This document shows, in pieces, positions 1-10,500 of a DNA stretch of 39,443 nucleotides. The translations under genes and the position numbers were made by a program. The stretch is from an uncultured Vampirovibrio sp. (GTDB lineage: Bacteria; Cyanobacteriota; Vampirovibrionia; Gastranaerophilales; Gastranaerophilaceae). The DNA lies in assembly GCA_910577635.1 (NCBI GenBank), contig CAJTNR010000017.1, positions 1 through 39,443 of the forward strand, written 5' to 3'. Positions within the stretch are counted from its first letter, which is position 1, and each line of letters begins with the position of its first letter. The notes under the pieces are model-generated. The model ran no database searches. It worked only from the letters and a program-made list of their open reading frames with translations, and was not told the DNA's origin.

Positions 1-921
1 CCTAATAGTGATAAGACAGCATGTGATACTATAGCAACTACTCCGGATCCTCCTGCAGAAAAAACCTGCGGCACAGCACAATATTTAGATGGAGACGAAT
101 GTAAATATTGTGCTTTAAATTTTCATTTAAAATGCATTGAATGTGATTCACAAAAACAATGTACAAAATGCGAAAGTACACACGTAGCTAAAAATGGCAC
201 CTGCTATAAAAAAGTAACCAAAGAAGATTGTGATTCTTTTGGGGGATTTTACAGAGCAGGTGGTAGTTGTATAACAAAAACTAATTTTGGCTCTACAGGC
301 TATAAAGAAATTGCTATTCCTACTGCAGCGGGTGTGACTTTAAAAAATATGGGTGAAAAATGTAATTGTAATCACAACGATACCAATTGTAAATGTTGCT
401 GGAAGGGAACTGACACAAAGTACACAGCTGACGGCGCCTGCAAGGATGGACATAAGGGTATTACATACAATGGCAATAAAGTTACTTTGAATTATGCTAC
501 TTGTAAAAGAACTGTCTGCAATTATCAAGCAGCACAAGCAATTTGCGATAATTATGACGGAGGAGGTAAAAAGGGGTATTGGGAACTGCCTGCTTCACTT
601 TCACATAGTCAATTTGTAGGATTAGGAACAGAAGGACCTCAATTCTGCCACGGTGATGCAACAGCTAACAAGACTCTTGGGTACAGTTATTGTCCTGCAG
701 GAAACCATGGTTGTAAATATGCAGATATTGACCCCTATGGAAATGGCAAAGAAGTATTTGATGCTTCTGCTTTTCCTGATCAAGTGTGGACATTTAATGG
801 ACATAGAGCTAGATTGAGTTCTTACAATAGAACATTTCAAATTATGAATGGAAGTGGTGAGCGTCAAACTTCATCAACTCGATGTGAAATATATTCTTAT
901 TATGTCAGCAAATCGGAATAA
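1..921 (+). CDS. Cysteine-rich secreted/surface protein, 5' end outside window
   Basis: The frame is open from the first base to the TAA at 919-921, about 306 residues, so the start lies upstream of the window. I count about 24 cysteines. The first half has spaced CxxC pairs (KYC, ECD, KCE, TCY) like furin/EGF-type or VSP-like cysteine ladders. Near residue 115 there is a dense cluster with motif CNC-x5-CKCC. The last ~120 residues (from 'NYQAAQAICDNY' through 'YWELP' to a final 'TRCEIYSYY') resemble the DUF1566/lectin-like fold that often ends surface proteins. A disulfide-stabilised exported protein is the likely reading. No signal peptide can be checked because the N-terminus is missing. 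A terminator follows 33 bases after the stop. Function and ligand are unknown. Confidence 0.75.
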   Translation, partial: PNSDKTACDTIATTPDPPAEKTCGTAQYLDGDECKYCALNFHLKCIECDSQKQCTKCESTHVAKNGTCYKKVTKEDCDSFGGFYRAGGSCITKTNFGSTGYKEIAIPTAAGVTLKNMGEKCNCNHNDTNCKCCWKGTDTKYTADGACKDGHKGITYNGNKVTLNYATCKRTVCNYQAAQAICDNYDGGGKKGYWELPASLSHSQFVGLGTEGPQFCHGDATANKTLGYSYCPAGNHGCKYADIDPYGNGKEVFDASAFPDQVWTFNGHRARLSSYNRTFQIMNGSGERQTSSTRCEIYSYYVSKSE

Positions 922-953
922 AATTTTATATATATTTTTGTGTTTTGATATTT

Positions 954-987
954 GAGGGTCTTGTTTTTAATTTGACCCTCTTTTTTT
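954..987 (+). terminator. Rho-independent terminator of the cysteine-rich gene
   Basis: Stem GAGGGTC (954-960) pairs perfectly with GACCCTC (974-980) around a 13-base T-rich loop and is followed by seven T (981-987). It sits 33 bases after the stop of the cysteine-rich gene. Confidence 0.9.
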
Positions 988-1145
988 CAGGCTTCACTCC
1001 GGCTTTACGCTTTTTTCCGGCTGTGGTGCTCGGGGCAGTGCCCCTGCGCTTCCTACGCCGGCTATCGACAGTTACGCCTAAAAATGTCGAAGCTCATCGC
1101 TTCGCCATTTTCTTTACGGCTTCACTCCGGCTTTACGCTTTTTTA
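988..1145. repeat. GC-rich intergenic repeat element
   Basis: This stretch is much richer in G+C than everything around it. It is bounded by a perfect 27-base direct repeat (990-1016 and 1118-1144; core ACTCCGGCTTTACGC). Inside are two hairpins: GGGGCA-G-TGCCCC (1032-1044) and CGAAG-7 nt-CTTCG (1088-1104). The reading frame that crosses it (945-1163) has repetitive, low-quality translation, no ribosome binding site, and overlaps both the terminator and the next promoter, so I do not call a gene. It looks like a dispersed REP-like or degenerate mobile element. No terminal features of an insertion sequence and no transposase are visible. Confidence 0.6.
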
Positions 1146-1174
1146 TTGACAACGGAGGATTAAAAAACTAGAAT
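1146..1174 (+). promoter_or_regulatory. Sigma70 promoter, probably leaderless, for HD-GYP operon
   Basis: A perfect -35 TTGACA (1146-1151), 17-base spacer and -10 TAGAAT (1169-1174) place transcription start at about 1181-1182, which is the A of the ATG at 1182. The GGAGG at 1154-1158 lies inside the promoter spacer, 23 bases from the ATG, so it would not be in the mRNA. Confidence 0.75.
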
Positions 1175-1181
1175 ATATATT

Positions 1182-2924
1182 ATGTCTTTATTAATGAAAA
1201 AACCAAAGGATGATTATAGAGAAATTGAGGAGTTTAATAAAAACTCTTTTTTCAACTTTATTGCTAAAGATAAAATTCTCAATCATAAAAAGTTGAATGA
1301 ATTTCACAAAAAAGCCATTGCAAGCAAGAACTTCTCTCAAGTTTCTATCCTTATGTCCTATCTTGCTCTTAACAATTATAGACAGAAAGCAAGTTATTAT
1401 AATACATTGAGCCTTCTTAACGATTCAAGGTATCTTGCTAATTCAAGCAACAACCTTTTGGCTCAAAAAATCAACTTTTTTTGCAGTGCAATAATTGAAT
1501 TCTTAGAAAAAAACATTGAAACTGCGATTGATTTATTCAAAGCCAGCTATTTAATCAAAGTTCAAGACAAACAATACGATAATGAGATTCTTAGCTATAA
1601 ACAAAAAGTCGAACTTTTGCAGCCAAAAAAATATGGCAAAAACTCTCCTTTTATTCACTCCCAAATTGAAGATGAAGCACTATTAGCGCTTTTGGAGGTC
1701 GGAAAGTCAATTGCAGTTGAAACAAATATTGATACCTTGCTTGAAACAATTGCAAAACAAATTCAAAACGCACTTGGGGCGGATAGATGCACTGTTTTTT
1801 TACTCGACAAAGAAAAAAATGAACTCTGGAGCAAAGTTGCACTTGGTTTAGAAAAAGAAGAGATAAGATTCAGTATTGACAAAGGTTTAGCAGGTCATGT
1901 TCTAAAAACAGGCGAAGTGGTTAATATTAAAAACGCTTATGAAAGTCTTTATTTCAACAAAGAAATTGACCTCAAAACAGGCTACAAAACAAAAAATATT
2001 CTCTGTATGCCGATAAGAAACTTATCACATCAAATTTTAGGAGTTTTTCAGGTTTTAAATAAACACGAAGGTGATTTTACAAAAAAAGACGAAGAACTAT
2101 TAACAGCAATAGGTGCAAGTGCAGGAATAGCGCTTGAGAATGCAAATTTATTCAACGAACAAAAAAAATTAATCGAAGAACAAAAAAAACTGTTCTCAAG
2201 TTTTATTAACACCCTCTCAGCTTCAATTGATGCAAGAGATAAAATTACTTCCGGGCATTCCAAAAGAGTAACTGCTTATGCTTGTTTAATATGCGATAAG
2301 CTTAACTTAGATACAAACGAAAAAGAAATTATTAAAAACGCTTCACTTTTGCATGATATAGGCAAAATCGGGATTAAAGATTCTGTCTTACAAAAAGAAG
2401 GGAAACTAACCAAAGAAGAATACGAACACATTAAACAACACGTTATTTTTACACATGATATTCTTATTAATGTTTATAGTTCGAAAAATTTTAAAGATGT
2501 TGCACTCATTGCAAGTTCTCATCATGAAAAATTCGACGGAAGCGGTTACTTTAAAGGTTTAAAAGGGGAAAAAATCCCTCTGGGCGGTAGAATATTGGCA
2601 ATTTGCGATGTTTTTGATGCAATTACTTCAAAAAGACACTACAGAAATAAAATGGATATTGTTGATGCTCTAAAAATCATCAAAGATGGCTCTAATTCAC
2701 ACTTTGACGAAAAATTGGTCAAAGTTTTTATGGAGTTATCATGCTATCAAATATTAGAAATAATATGCGATAATAAATTAAATGTTTCAAAAAATGACGA
2801 ATTTTTACTTAGGGAGTTTAAATTAGAATCATTTTGTGGTATTCTTAATAATAAGGAATGTTTATCTAAACGCATATTAAAATTGAAGAGCGTATTTGAC
2901 AAGTACTATAAAGGATCGGAATGA
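1182..2924 (+). CDS. GAF / HD-GYP domain cyclic-di-GMP phosphodiesterase
   Basis: A 580-residue cytosolic signalling protein. Residues ~1-165 are helical and not recognised. A GAF sensor domain spans ~170-325 ('GADRCTVFLLD', 'GLAGHVLKTGE', 'LGVFQVLNK'), then a short coiled coil ('NEQKKLIEEQKKL'). An HD-GYP domain follows at ~340-520. The metal-binding HD pair is at residues 391-392 (HDIGKIG) and the second signature HHEKFDGSGY starts at 447. GYP appears here as GSGY, which is common in the family. HD-GYP enzymes hydrolyse c-di-GMP to pGpG or GMP; the GAF ligand is unknown. It is the first gene of a tight operon with a secreted TPR protein (4-base gap) and ComM. The ATG lacks a correctly spaced Shine-Dalgarno sequence but sits right at the predicted transcription start. 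Confidence 0.88.
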   Translation: MSLLMKKPKDDYREIEEFNKNSFFNFIAKDKILNHKKLNEFHKKAIASKNFSQVSILMSYLALNNYRQKASYYNTLSLLNDSRYLANSSNNLLAQKINFFCSAIIEFLEKNIETAIDLFKASYLIKVQDKQYDNEILSYKQKVELLQPKKYGKNSPFIHSQIEDEALLALLEVGKSIAVETNIDTLLETIAKQIQNALGADRCTVFLLDKEKNELWSKVALGLEKEEIRFSIDKGLAGHVLKTGEVVNIKNAYESLYFNKEIDLKTGYKTKNILCMPIRNLSHQILGVFQVLNKHEGDFTKKDEELLTAIGASAGIALENANLFNEQKKLIEEQKKLFSSFINTLSASIDARDKITSGHSKRVTAYACLICDKLNLDTNEKEIIKNASLLHDIGKIGIKDSVLQKEGKLTKEEYEHIKQHVIFTHDILINVYSSKNFKDVALIASSHHEKFDGSGYFKGLKGEKIPLGGRILAICDVFDAITSKRHYRNKMDIVDALKIIKDGSNSHFDEKLVKVFMELSCYQILEIICDNKLNVSKNDEFLLREFKLESFCGILNNKECLSKRILKLKSVFDKYYKGSE

Positions 2925-2928
2925 AAAA

Positions 2929-4545
2929 ATGAACAAAAGTATACTATCATTATCATTGTCTTTTATCTTAATTTGTCCTGTTTTCGCTGAATCGGAAATT
3001 AAACTTGAACCCATTAAAAAAGTCACTCCGCCTATGGAACTAAAGGCGACATCTGACCCTAATGTTTTTAATTTATCCAATATAGTAGACGGATTACTTA
3101 ATTCAGATGCAAAATCAGAAGAATTAGATGAAAGTTCAAAAACAAGAGCAGCTTTTATCAGCGCAACTTCCAAGTTCAATCAGGGAAATGCTACAAGCGC
3201 TTATTTGGACTATAACAATATAATAAAAAACACAAATGACGATAAAGCTCTAATTTCTCTCAGCAGGGTTTTTTATGAAATTGGATTTTTTTCATTAGCT
3301 AATCAAGCGCAGAAAAAAATTACACAGAAAGTCAACTACGAAGATATTATATCCGACCTTCAAAAGAGTCATAAGCCAAGCTCTGAGCTTAATAAAGAGG
3401 ATGAAATTTTCTTTGCTAAGAGTTATTCTAATATCTACTTCAATGCAAGCGCACAAGAAGCGATATCTGAAATTAAAAGCAAAAAAGGAAAGTACCATAA
3501 AAACGATTACTACAACTACACTCTTGCAAGAGCTTATTATGAGCATAAAGAATACAAAAACGCACTTAACTACATTAACAAAGCTCTTAGCTTAAACCCT
3601 GAAAACATTAGCTATGAAGCTTTTAAAATTGATATTCTTATTGCGCTTAAAAAGCACAAAGAAGCTCTGGTTATAATTAAAAAACTGGAGAATAATCCTA
3701 CAATTATTGTCTATGCTCCTAAAATTGCAGCAGTTAAACAAACGGTTAACTTAAAGCTTGCAAAAAAAGAAAAGGATAAAAAATACTATTCTCTTAATAA
3801 AAGCTACATTGAAGCAAATTTTGCAAAAACCAAAAAAGATTGCATTAATGTTCTTAACTTCGACAAGAAAAACGATAGAATCCTTGCTTTGTATGCAAAA
3901 TCTGAACTTGCTCTGGGCAATATCGATAAAGCCAACTCCTCTTTTGTAAGTGCTTATAAAATTAACAAAAAAAACCCTGATACACTTATTGGATTAGGAG
4001 ATATCAAATATCTTAACGGGGATTACAAAAACTCGATTAAGATGTATAAAAAAGCATTGTTAAAAGACAAGGAAAGTTCAGAAATTGCCATTAAAATTTA
4101 CACTGCGCAGAAAAAATCGGCAATAAGTTCTAAAGAACTTGAAAAATTTGAAAATGATATCCATAGAATGCCCAATAGTGCATACTTAGACTACTATAGA
4201 AGCGCTCTTACAATTGGAAGAAGAAACGACAACTTAAAAGAAGAGCTTCTATTAAAAGCGCTTATGAAAAACCCTATGTATGCGCCTGCAATTGGTGAAC
4301 TTACAAAGCTATACTTAAAGAAGAAAAACTATGTTGCTGCAAAAAGCTTAATCAATAATAGTTCTATAACACTTGAAAGAAACTACTACTATTACTATTT
4401 AAGAGGGCTTTACAGCCAGGCTTTGAATAACAAAAACGAAGCTATTCAGTTCTATAGAACTTCAATTAGTTTAAAACCTGATTTTGAAATTGCAAATGCG
4501 AAACTTCTTAAACTAATTCCTAATATGTCCCGCGAGGAAATATAG
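2929..4545 (+). CDS. Secreted tetratricopeptide-repeat protein
   Basis: I place the start at the ATG at 2929 rather than an upstream in-frame one at 2896. From 2929 the protein opens with a classical signal peptide (MNKS, hydrophobic core, cleavage after PVFA), AAGGA lies upstream at 2911, and the preceding gene ends at 2924. It is 538 residues. After a ~70-residue low-complexity linker it is made of TPR helical pairs, clearest at ~215-270 ('ARAYYEHKEYKNALNYINKALSLNPENI'), ~355-400 ('LGDIKYLNGDYKNSIKMYKKALL') and the C-terminal ~490-530. TPR proteins mediate protein-protein contacts; a periplasmic or envelope scaffold role is inferred. It lies between an HD-GYP enzyme and comM in one operon. 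No catalytic domain is visible. Confidence 0.8.
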   Translation: MNKSILSLSLSFILICPVFAESEIKLEPIKKVTPPMELKATSDPNVFNLSNIVDGLLNSDAKSEELDESSKTRAAFISATSKFNQGNATSAYLDYNNIIKNTNDDKALISLSRVFYEIGFFSLANQAQKKITQKVNYEDIISDLQKSHKPSSELNKEDEIFFAKSYSNIYFNASAQEAISEIKSKKGKYHKNDYYNYTLARAYYEHKEYKNALNYINKALSLNPENISYEAFKIDILIALKKHKEALVIIKKLENNPTIIVYAPKIAAVKQTVNLKLAKKEKDKKYYSLNKSYIEANFAKTKKDCINVLNFDKKNDRILALYAKSELALGNIDKANSSFVSAYKINKKNPDTLIGLGDIKYLNGDYKNSIKMYKKALLKDKESSEIAIKIYTAQKKSAISSKELEKFENDIHRMPNSAYLDYYRSALTIGRRNDNLKEELLLKALMKNPMYAPAIGELTKLYLKKKNYVAAKSLINNSSITLERNYYYYYLRGLYSQALNNKNEAIQFYRTSISLKPDFEIANAKLLKLIPNMSREEI

Positions 4546-4548
4546 AAA

Positions 4549-6066
4549 TTGGTTGTAAGCACAAAAAGTGCAGCATTGGTCGGGCTGGATGTATTTACTA
4601 TCAGTATTGAAGTAGATACAATTAACTCAATTCCACAGATTTTAATCATCGGATTACCTGATACGGCAATTTCTGAGGCAAAAGAACGATTAAGACTTGC
4701 AATTAAAAACTCCGGATACTCTTTTCCTGCATCCAAAGTCGTTATAAACCTTGCTCCCGCGGATTTAAAGAAAGAAGGGTCAAATTACGACCTTGCTATG
4801 GCAATTGGAATCCTAATCAAAGAAGGGGTTGTCAAGGAATTTGATAATAACAAAATTGCTTTTTTAGGAGAATTATCCCTGGATGGTTCAATAAGACCTG
4901 TAAACGGGGTTTTACCCATTGTTTGCGATTTGAATCGTCTTGGAATTGAAAAAGTTATTGTCCCTATTGAAAACTTAGAAGAAGCCAGTTTTATTGATGA
5001 CATTGAAGTTTTAGGAGCTAAGAATCTTGCTGAAGTTGTTGAATATTTAAATAAAAACATTGATTTATCAATTCTTAAACAAAATATTGACAGTTATTTA
5101 AAACTAAAAGAGGATTATCCTATTGATTTTTGCAACATTAAAGGACAATTGAGGGCAAAAAAAGCTTTAGAAATTGCAGCTGCAGGAGCTCACAATGTCT
5201 TAATGTCAGGAGCGGCAGGTTCAGGTAAAACAATGCTTGCCAAAGCTTTTGTATCGATTCTGCCCCCTTTAAATAAACAAGAAGCAATAGAACTTACAAA
5301 AATTTATTCAATTGCAGGATTATTAGATAGAAAAAACCCCTTAATTACAAAAAGACCCTTTCGCTCTCCTCATCACAGTTCAAGTCCAATTGGAATTATA
5401 GGAGGCGGGTCGAATCCTAAACCAGGTGATATTACACTTTCTCATAGAGGAGTTTTGTTTTTAGATGAAATGGTAGAGTTTCCAAGAACAACACTTGAAG
5501 TGTTAAGACAACCTCTTGAAGATAATATTGTAACAATTTCAAGAGCTGCAATAAGCGTTACTTATCCTGCCAATTTTATTCTAATCGGAGCTATGAATCC
5601 TTGTCCTTGCGGCAATCTTGGGGATCTAAAAAAACCCTGCACCTGTACAGAATTCCAAATCAACCGCTACAAGGCAAGACTATCGGGTCCTTTGTTAGAT
5701 AGAATTGATATTCAGCTAAAAATTCAAAGATTAGAGGACAAAGAGCTTCTTGAAGAAGATAAAAACATTGAAACTTCAAAAAAAATCAGACAAAGAGTAA
5801 TTAAAGCAAGAAACATCCAGCTAGAAAGATATAAAGACGAAGGGATTCTAACCAACAGTGAGCTTAACTCAAAGTTAATTAAAAAGTATTGTAAGATTGA
5901 TTCTGATTCTAAGAAATTCTTAGAACAGGCAATTAACAGGTTCAGTTTGTCGGCCCGATCTTATGACAGGCTCCTTAAAGTTTCAAGAACCGTTGCAGAC
6001 TTAGACAATAGTATTGATATTGATATATCCCATATCGCACAAGCTCTTCAATTGAGAGAAAACTAA
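4549..6066 (+). CDS. comM: YifB/ComM family AAA+ ATPase (Mg-chelatase-like)
   Basis: A 505-residue protein, normal length for the family. It has an N-terminal ChlI/Lon-like domain ('GLDVFTISIEVD', 'GLPDTAISEAKERLR', 'INLAPADLKKEGS'). The AAA+ domain carries Walker A GAAGSGKT at residues 221-228, Walker B 'LFLDEMVEF', and the typical 'NPCPCGNLGD...CTC' and 'RLSGPLLDRID' signatures. ComM is a hexameric helicase that drives branch migration of incoming single-stranded DNA during natural transformation. The start is a TTG at 4549: GAGGAAA at 4534-4540 is at ideal distance, and the previous gene's TAG ends at 4545. It is translationally close-coupled to the TPR gene. The 3' end shares four bases (CTAA) with the convergent TolC-like gene. 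Confidence 0.93.
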   Translation: MVVSTKSAALVGLDVFTISIEVDTINSIPQILIIGLPDTAISEAKERLRLAIKNSGYSFPASKVVINLAPADLKKEGSNYDLAMAIGILIKEGVVKEFDNNKIAFLGELSLDGSIRPVNGVLPIVCDLNRLGIEKVIVPIENLEEASFIDDIEVLGAKNLAEVVEYLNKNIDLSILKQNIDSYLKLKEDYPIDFCNIKGQLRAKKALEIAAAGAHNVLMSGAAGSGKTMLAKAFVSILPPLNKQEAIELTKIYSIAGLLDRKNPLITKRPFRSPHHSSSPIGIIGGGSNPKPGDITLSHRGVLFLDEMVEFPRTTLEVLRQPLEDNIVTISRAAISVTYPANFILIGAMNPCPCGNLGDLKKPCTCTEFQINRYKARLSGPLLDRIDIQLKIQRLEDKELLEEDKNIETSKKIRQRVIKARNIQLERYKDEGILTNSELNSKLIKKYCKIDSDSKKFLEQAINRFSLSARSYDRLLKVSRTVADLDNSIDIDISHIAQALQLREN

Positions 6067-7586
6067 AGTTCAATTGAATTGTCAATTATTTCACTTGATT
6101 CAGGTTCTAAGGTCTGTCCTATTGATTTTTCAAGATTAGCTCTAGCACTGTTGTAGTCAAAAATTGTCTGATAATAGTTTAACTTAGCACTTGAGAGCGC
6201 AACTTGGGAATCCTTTAGCTGGATTGCATCTCCATAACCTACCCGGTATTGACCTGAGGTTAATTCATAGTTTTCCTGCGCTTTATCAAGTGCTGCTTTT
6301 GCTACAGGAATCCTTGCTTTTGCGTCTTTTAATCTTGTATAAACCGATTGAATTTCATAGTAAATATCGTTTATCTGAGCCTTTGTTTCCAGTTGAACCT
6401 GTTGATAAGTAGCTTTTGCTTCTTTAATCTGGTTTCTTATTAAAAGCGGGTTAACAGTAGGAAAAGTTATAAAACCCCCGTAATTGTACCAATCTCTATC
6501 AGTCCAGCTGTCAACTCCTCCTTTAGCGTAGTTAACCTGCAATTCAATACTTGGCAAAAAAGTCTTCCACGCAAGTTTTACGCCCTGATTAGCCTCATCA
6601 ACCGAAAGCATTGCACCCTTTAGGTCAGGACGCTGCTCATTTGCAATTTCAACCGCTTTTTTCATGGTAATTGAAACAGGTTCATAGCTCAAACTTGTAT
6701 CAATCATATAAGGATCGCAAAAAGGCAGTCCAATAGCATTGTTCAATTGAGAATAAGCAATATCAATATTATTCTTAGCTGAAATCAGCTGTGCTCTTGC
6801 TTCTTCAAGATTAGTTTGAGCGAATAATACATCTACTTTGGTTTTTGTTCCTACTTCCCAAAAAGCAAGAGCCTGATTATACATTTTTGTATAATTATCG
6901 AGTGTTTCAAGAGCCACTTTCTTTTTATCAAGCGCAAAAAGAAGATTGTAATAAGCATCTTTAACAGCACATACAACCTCGTTTACTGTTTTATCAATTT
7001 CAGTCTTGCTTTTTTCATATTCAATCTTATCAATTGTATACTGATTCTGCGTGTAGCCAAAATCCCACACGAGCTGCTTAATTCCGATTTGCCCCAGGGT
7101 ATATTTATTAAAAGAAGAAGCTTTCATTCCTTTAATCATACTTAAATCAGGTTTATTATGGTTCAAAGAACTTGACCAATCAAGAGTCGGGCTGTAACCT
7201 GACAAAGTTTCATACTTTCTATACTTAGAAGCTTCCGATTTTGCATAAGCTGCTTTAATTCTCGGGTTATTAATAAGAGCAAGTTCAAGACAATCAGCTA
7301 AGTTAAGCTCAACAGATTTTGAAATCCCCCCTTCAAGTTTTATTGCTTTATCCGAGGATTCACCGACTGTAAAATATGTATCAGTAGGGATTTTATACTC
7401 CTGTCTTACTTTATCTGAGACATTGTACTGTTTTTTTTGAGGTTTAACCTTAATTTTCTTTGGCTTTTCTTTCTTAAACAAAGTTTTTCCCTTATCAAGG
7501 TCTTTTTGTTGTTCTTCTTCACAGTTTCCATAACTAAACAATAAAAGACAAAGAACCATAAATAAAATTTTTATTTTTTTATTCAT
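6063..7586 (-). CDS. TolC-family outer membrane efflux protein
   Basis: A 507-residue outer membrane factor. Signal peptide at residues 1-22 (MNKKIKI..., cleavage near GNC-EEE), then a lysine-rich linker of ~70 residues. Two OEP repeats follow: first from ~95 ('LNLADCLELALINNPRIKAAYAKSEASKYR') and second from ~310 ('ITMKKAVEIANEQRPDLKGAMLSVDEANQGVK'). Both have the long alpha-helical hairpins that form the periplasmic tunnel. It is the last gene of the efflux operon. Its ATG overlaps the RND gene stop by eight bases, with GGAGG a few bases ahead. It would form the exit duct for the adaptor/RND pump encoded immediately upstream. The substrate is unknown. Confidence 0.92.
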   Translation of the reverse strand: MNKKIKILFMVLCLLLFSYGNCEEEQQKDLDKGKTLFKKEKPKKIKVKPQKKQYNVSDKVRQEYKIPTDTYFTVGESSDKAIKLEGGISKSVELNLADCLELALINNPRIKAAYAKSEASKYRKYETLSGYSPTLDWSSSLNHNKPDLSMIKGMKASSFNKYTLGQIGIKQLVWDFGYTQNQYTIDKIEYEKSKTEIDKTVNEVVCAVKDAYYNLLFALDKKKVALETLDNYTKMYNQALAFWEVGTKTKVDVLFAQTNLEEARAQLISAKNNIDIAYSQLNNAIGLPFCDPYMIDTSLSYEPVSITMKKAVEIANEQRPDLKGAMLSVDEANQGVKLAWKTFLPSIELQVNYAKGGVDSWTDRDWYNYGGFITFPTVNPLLIRNQIKEAKATYQQVQLETKAQINDIYYEIQSVYTRLKDAKARIPVAKAALDKAQENYELTSGQYRVGYGDAIQLKDSQVALSSAKLNYYQTIFDYNSARANLEKSIGQTLEPESSEIIDNSIEL

Positions 7587-10500
7587 TCTCTCCTCCCTTA
7601 TTTTTATTATGCCATTTTTTCTTTGTATCTTCTCTTAGTTTTTGAATTATTACATAAAAAGCAGGAACAAGAATTGTACCAATTACAGCAGCTGCTACCA
7701 TGCCGCCAAAAACCGTTACACCGAGAGATTTTCTCGACATTGACCCAGGGCCGATTGCAAAGACAAGAGGAAGAATCCCGAAAATAAACGCTAAAACAGT
7801 CATCATAACAGCACGAAAACGAATATTTGCAGCTTTCATAGCAGCTTCAATAATTGATAGCCCGTTTTCGTCATGTTCGGTTTTTGCAAACTCAATAATC
7901 AAAATTGCCTGCTTAGCAGCTAACCCGATTAGCATTATAAGCCCGATTTGAGCGTATAAGTCAAGAGATTGACCCCACAAATACTGGAATAATACCGCTC
8001 CTAACATTGCAATCGGAGCTATAAGCATAACCCCTACAGGAAGCATCCAGCTTTCATAAAGAGCTACTAAGAATAGATATACAAAGATTAAAGACATTAC
8101 AAGAACAACTGTAGTCTGCCCCTGAGACTCCAACTCCTGCAAAGATGTCCCGGACCATGCAAAACCAAGGTCTTTAGGAAGAGTTTCTTTGGATAATTTT
8201 TCCATTTCCTTAATAGCATCCCCCGAGGACTGTCCTTTAGCAGGGCTGCCTTGAATTTGAACGGATTTATACATATTAAATCTTGTTGTATCATAAGGAC
8301 CGACAACAGGTTCGATTCTAACCAGAGTCGATAAGGGAGCTGACGATCCGCTTGCAGTTTTAACATAGACCTTATCGATTGAATCAATTGATTTTCTATA
8401 CTGCTCATCAGCTGACATCATAACCCTGAAAACACGTCCGTACAAATTGAAGTCATTAACATAATAAGTCCCGAATTGACTTGAAAGTGCTGTATAAACA
8501 TCGTTTATATTAATACCTTGAGCTAATATCTTTTCATAATCAATATTAATCAACAATTGCGGAGTTTGTGAATTATACTGAGTAAAAACATTCATTAACT
8601 TAGGATTTTGATTAGCAGCAAGAATTAGTTTTTTTGCTTCTTTATGAAGCTCCTCAGGTGTTCTTTGTCCTTTATCCAGAAGCTGGTATTCGAATCCTCC
8701 AAACATGCTAAGACCTGAAATCGGAGGCGGAACAAAAGAGAAAATACTCGCATTGGGATATTTTCTTGCAATCATTGAAGCGTTATTAAGAATATCATTT
8801 AGTTCTTTTTTGCTTTTTAGTTTTTGTTCTTTTGACATAAATAATGATTTAAAAAACCCGGGTTTTAGTCTTGTTTCCCAATGGTCTAAGTGAGTAATTA
8901 ATATTGCTGTATTTTGACCATTAAAACCATTAAGTGCCAAAACACTCTTAACCCCTGGAGTATTAAGTAAATCCTGTGTAAGATTAGTTGTTAGCTCATT
9001 GGTCTTAGCTAAAGAAGAACCGTCTTTTAACTGGATATTAGTAAAAACAGCTCCTGTATCTTCGGTCGGCAAAAACCCTGTAGGAATTAACTTAAACATC
9101 CCTATTAAGAATAATACCAGGACAATAAAAGTAATAATTGTTCTTTTGGGTGTTTCAATAAAGTATCTTGAACCTTCTAAATATCCGTTTTTAGTTCTAT
9201 CAAAGGCTCTATCGAATTTTTTTAATGATACATCCCAAGCATAAGCTAAAAACTCACCCTGCGCTTTTAGTCTCTCAACTCCCTTTAGCTCTTTTTTGTC
9301 AGCCCAATAGTCGCGGTACAATTGACGATATTTTTCATAAAAACTTCTTTTAGGAAGTTCTTCTTTGCTTCGTAAAAAAATTGAACACAAAGCAGGAGCT
9401 AAAGTTAGAGCCATTACAGTTGAAATTCCCACTGAAACCGCAATTGTTATTGCAAACTGCTGATACATTTTCCCTGTAATCCCTGGAATAAAAGCAACAG
9501 GGACAAATACCGCCATTAATACTAAAGAAGTTGCAACAACAGCACCCGAAACTTCCTCCATTGATATCAGCGCTGCTTCTTTAGGTTTTAAGCCAAGTTC
9601 AATGTGTCTTTGAACGTTTTCAACAACAACAATAGCATCATCTACAACAGTTCCGACCGCTAATACAAGTCCAAAAAGGGTAAGGGTATTAATTGAGAAT
9701 CCAAATGCTGCAAAAGCAGCGAATGTTCCTATTAAAGATACAGGAATCGCACAGAAAGGAACAATACTTGCTCTTATATCCCCTAAAAACAGATAAACCG
9801 TAGCTACAACAATAAAAACAGCAAGAATTATTGCCTTAATAACCTCAGACAATGAATCTTTAACTGAATCAGTGGCATTATAAAAAACAGAATAAGCAAT
9901 CCCTTGCGGGAAATTCTTTGATAGTTCTTCCATTTTTTTATTACTTTTATTAGCAACATCAATTGAATTAGCATATGACAGCTGGGTTACAGACATTACA
10001 GCAACAGACTTATTATCGACTTTACCATCTGTAATATAGCTCTCACCTGCTAATTCTACTCTTGCAATATCTTTTAATTTAATTGCCTGTCCTAGAGCAG
10101 TTGATTTTATAATAATATTCTCAAATTCTTCTTTTGTTTTGAGTCTTCCTTTGGTTTTTAGTGTAATTGCCATTTCCGGTTTATCAATCAAAGGTTCTGT
10201 CCCTAAAGCACCTGCTGAAATCTGCGCGTTTTGAGCATTGATTGCAGCGGAAACTTCGCTTGGTGAAACATTAAGTGTAGCCATTTTCTGGCTATCCAGC
10301 CAGATTCTCATTGAATAGTCTTTTCCTCCAAAAACCTGAACTTCTGCTACACCATTAATTCTTGCAAGCTCATCTTTAAGAAAAATTGAAGCGTAGTTTG
10401 ATAAAGTAACCAGATCCACAGAATTATCAGGAGAATAAATACCGTAGTACAATAATCCCCCGCCGCCTGTGTTTTGTTTTACAGTTAAACCGTATCTTGA

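Noticed and set aside
1154..1158. GGAGG as ribosome binding site for the HD-GYP gene
   Set aside because: It is 23 bases from the ATG and lies between the -35 and -10 of a strong promoter, so it should not be transcribed.
945..1163. 72-codon reading frame as a gene
   Set aside because: It spans a terminator and the next promoter, is made of the GC-rich repeat, and has no ribosome binding site.
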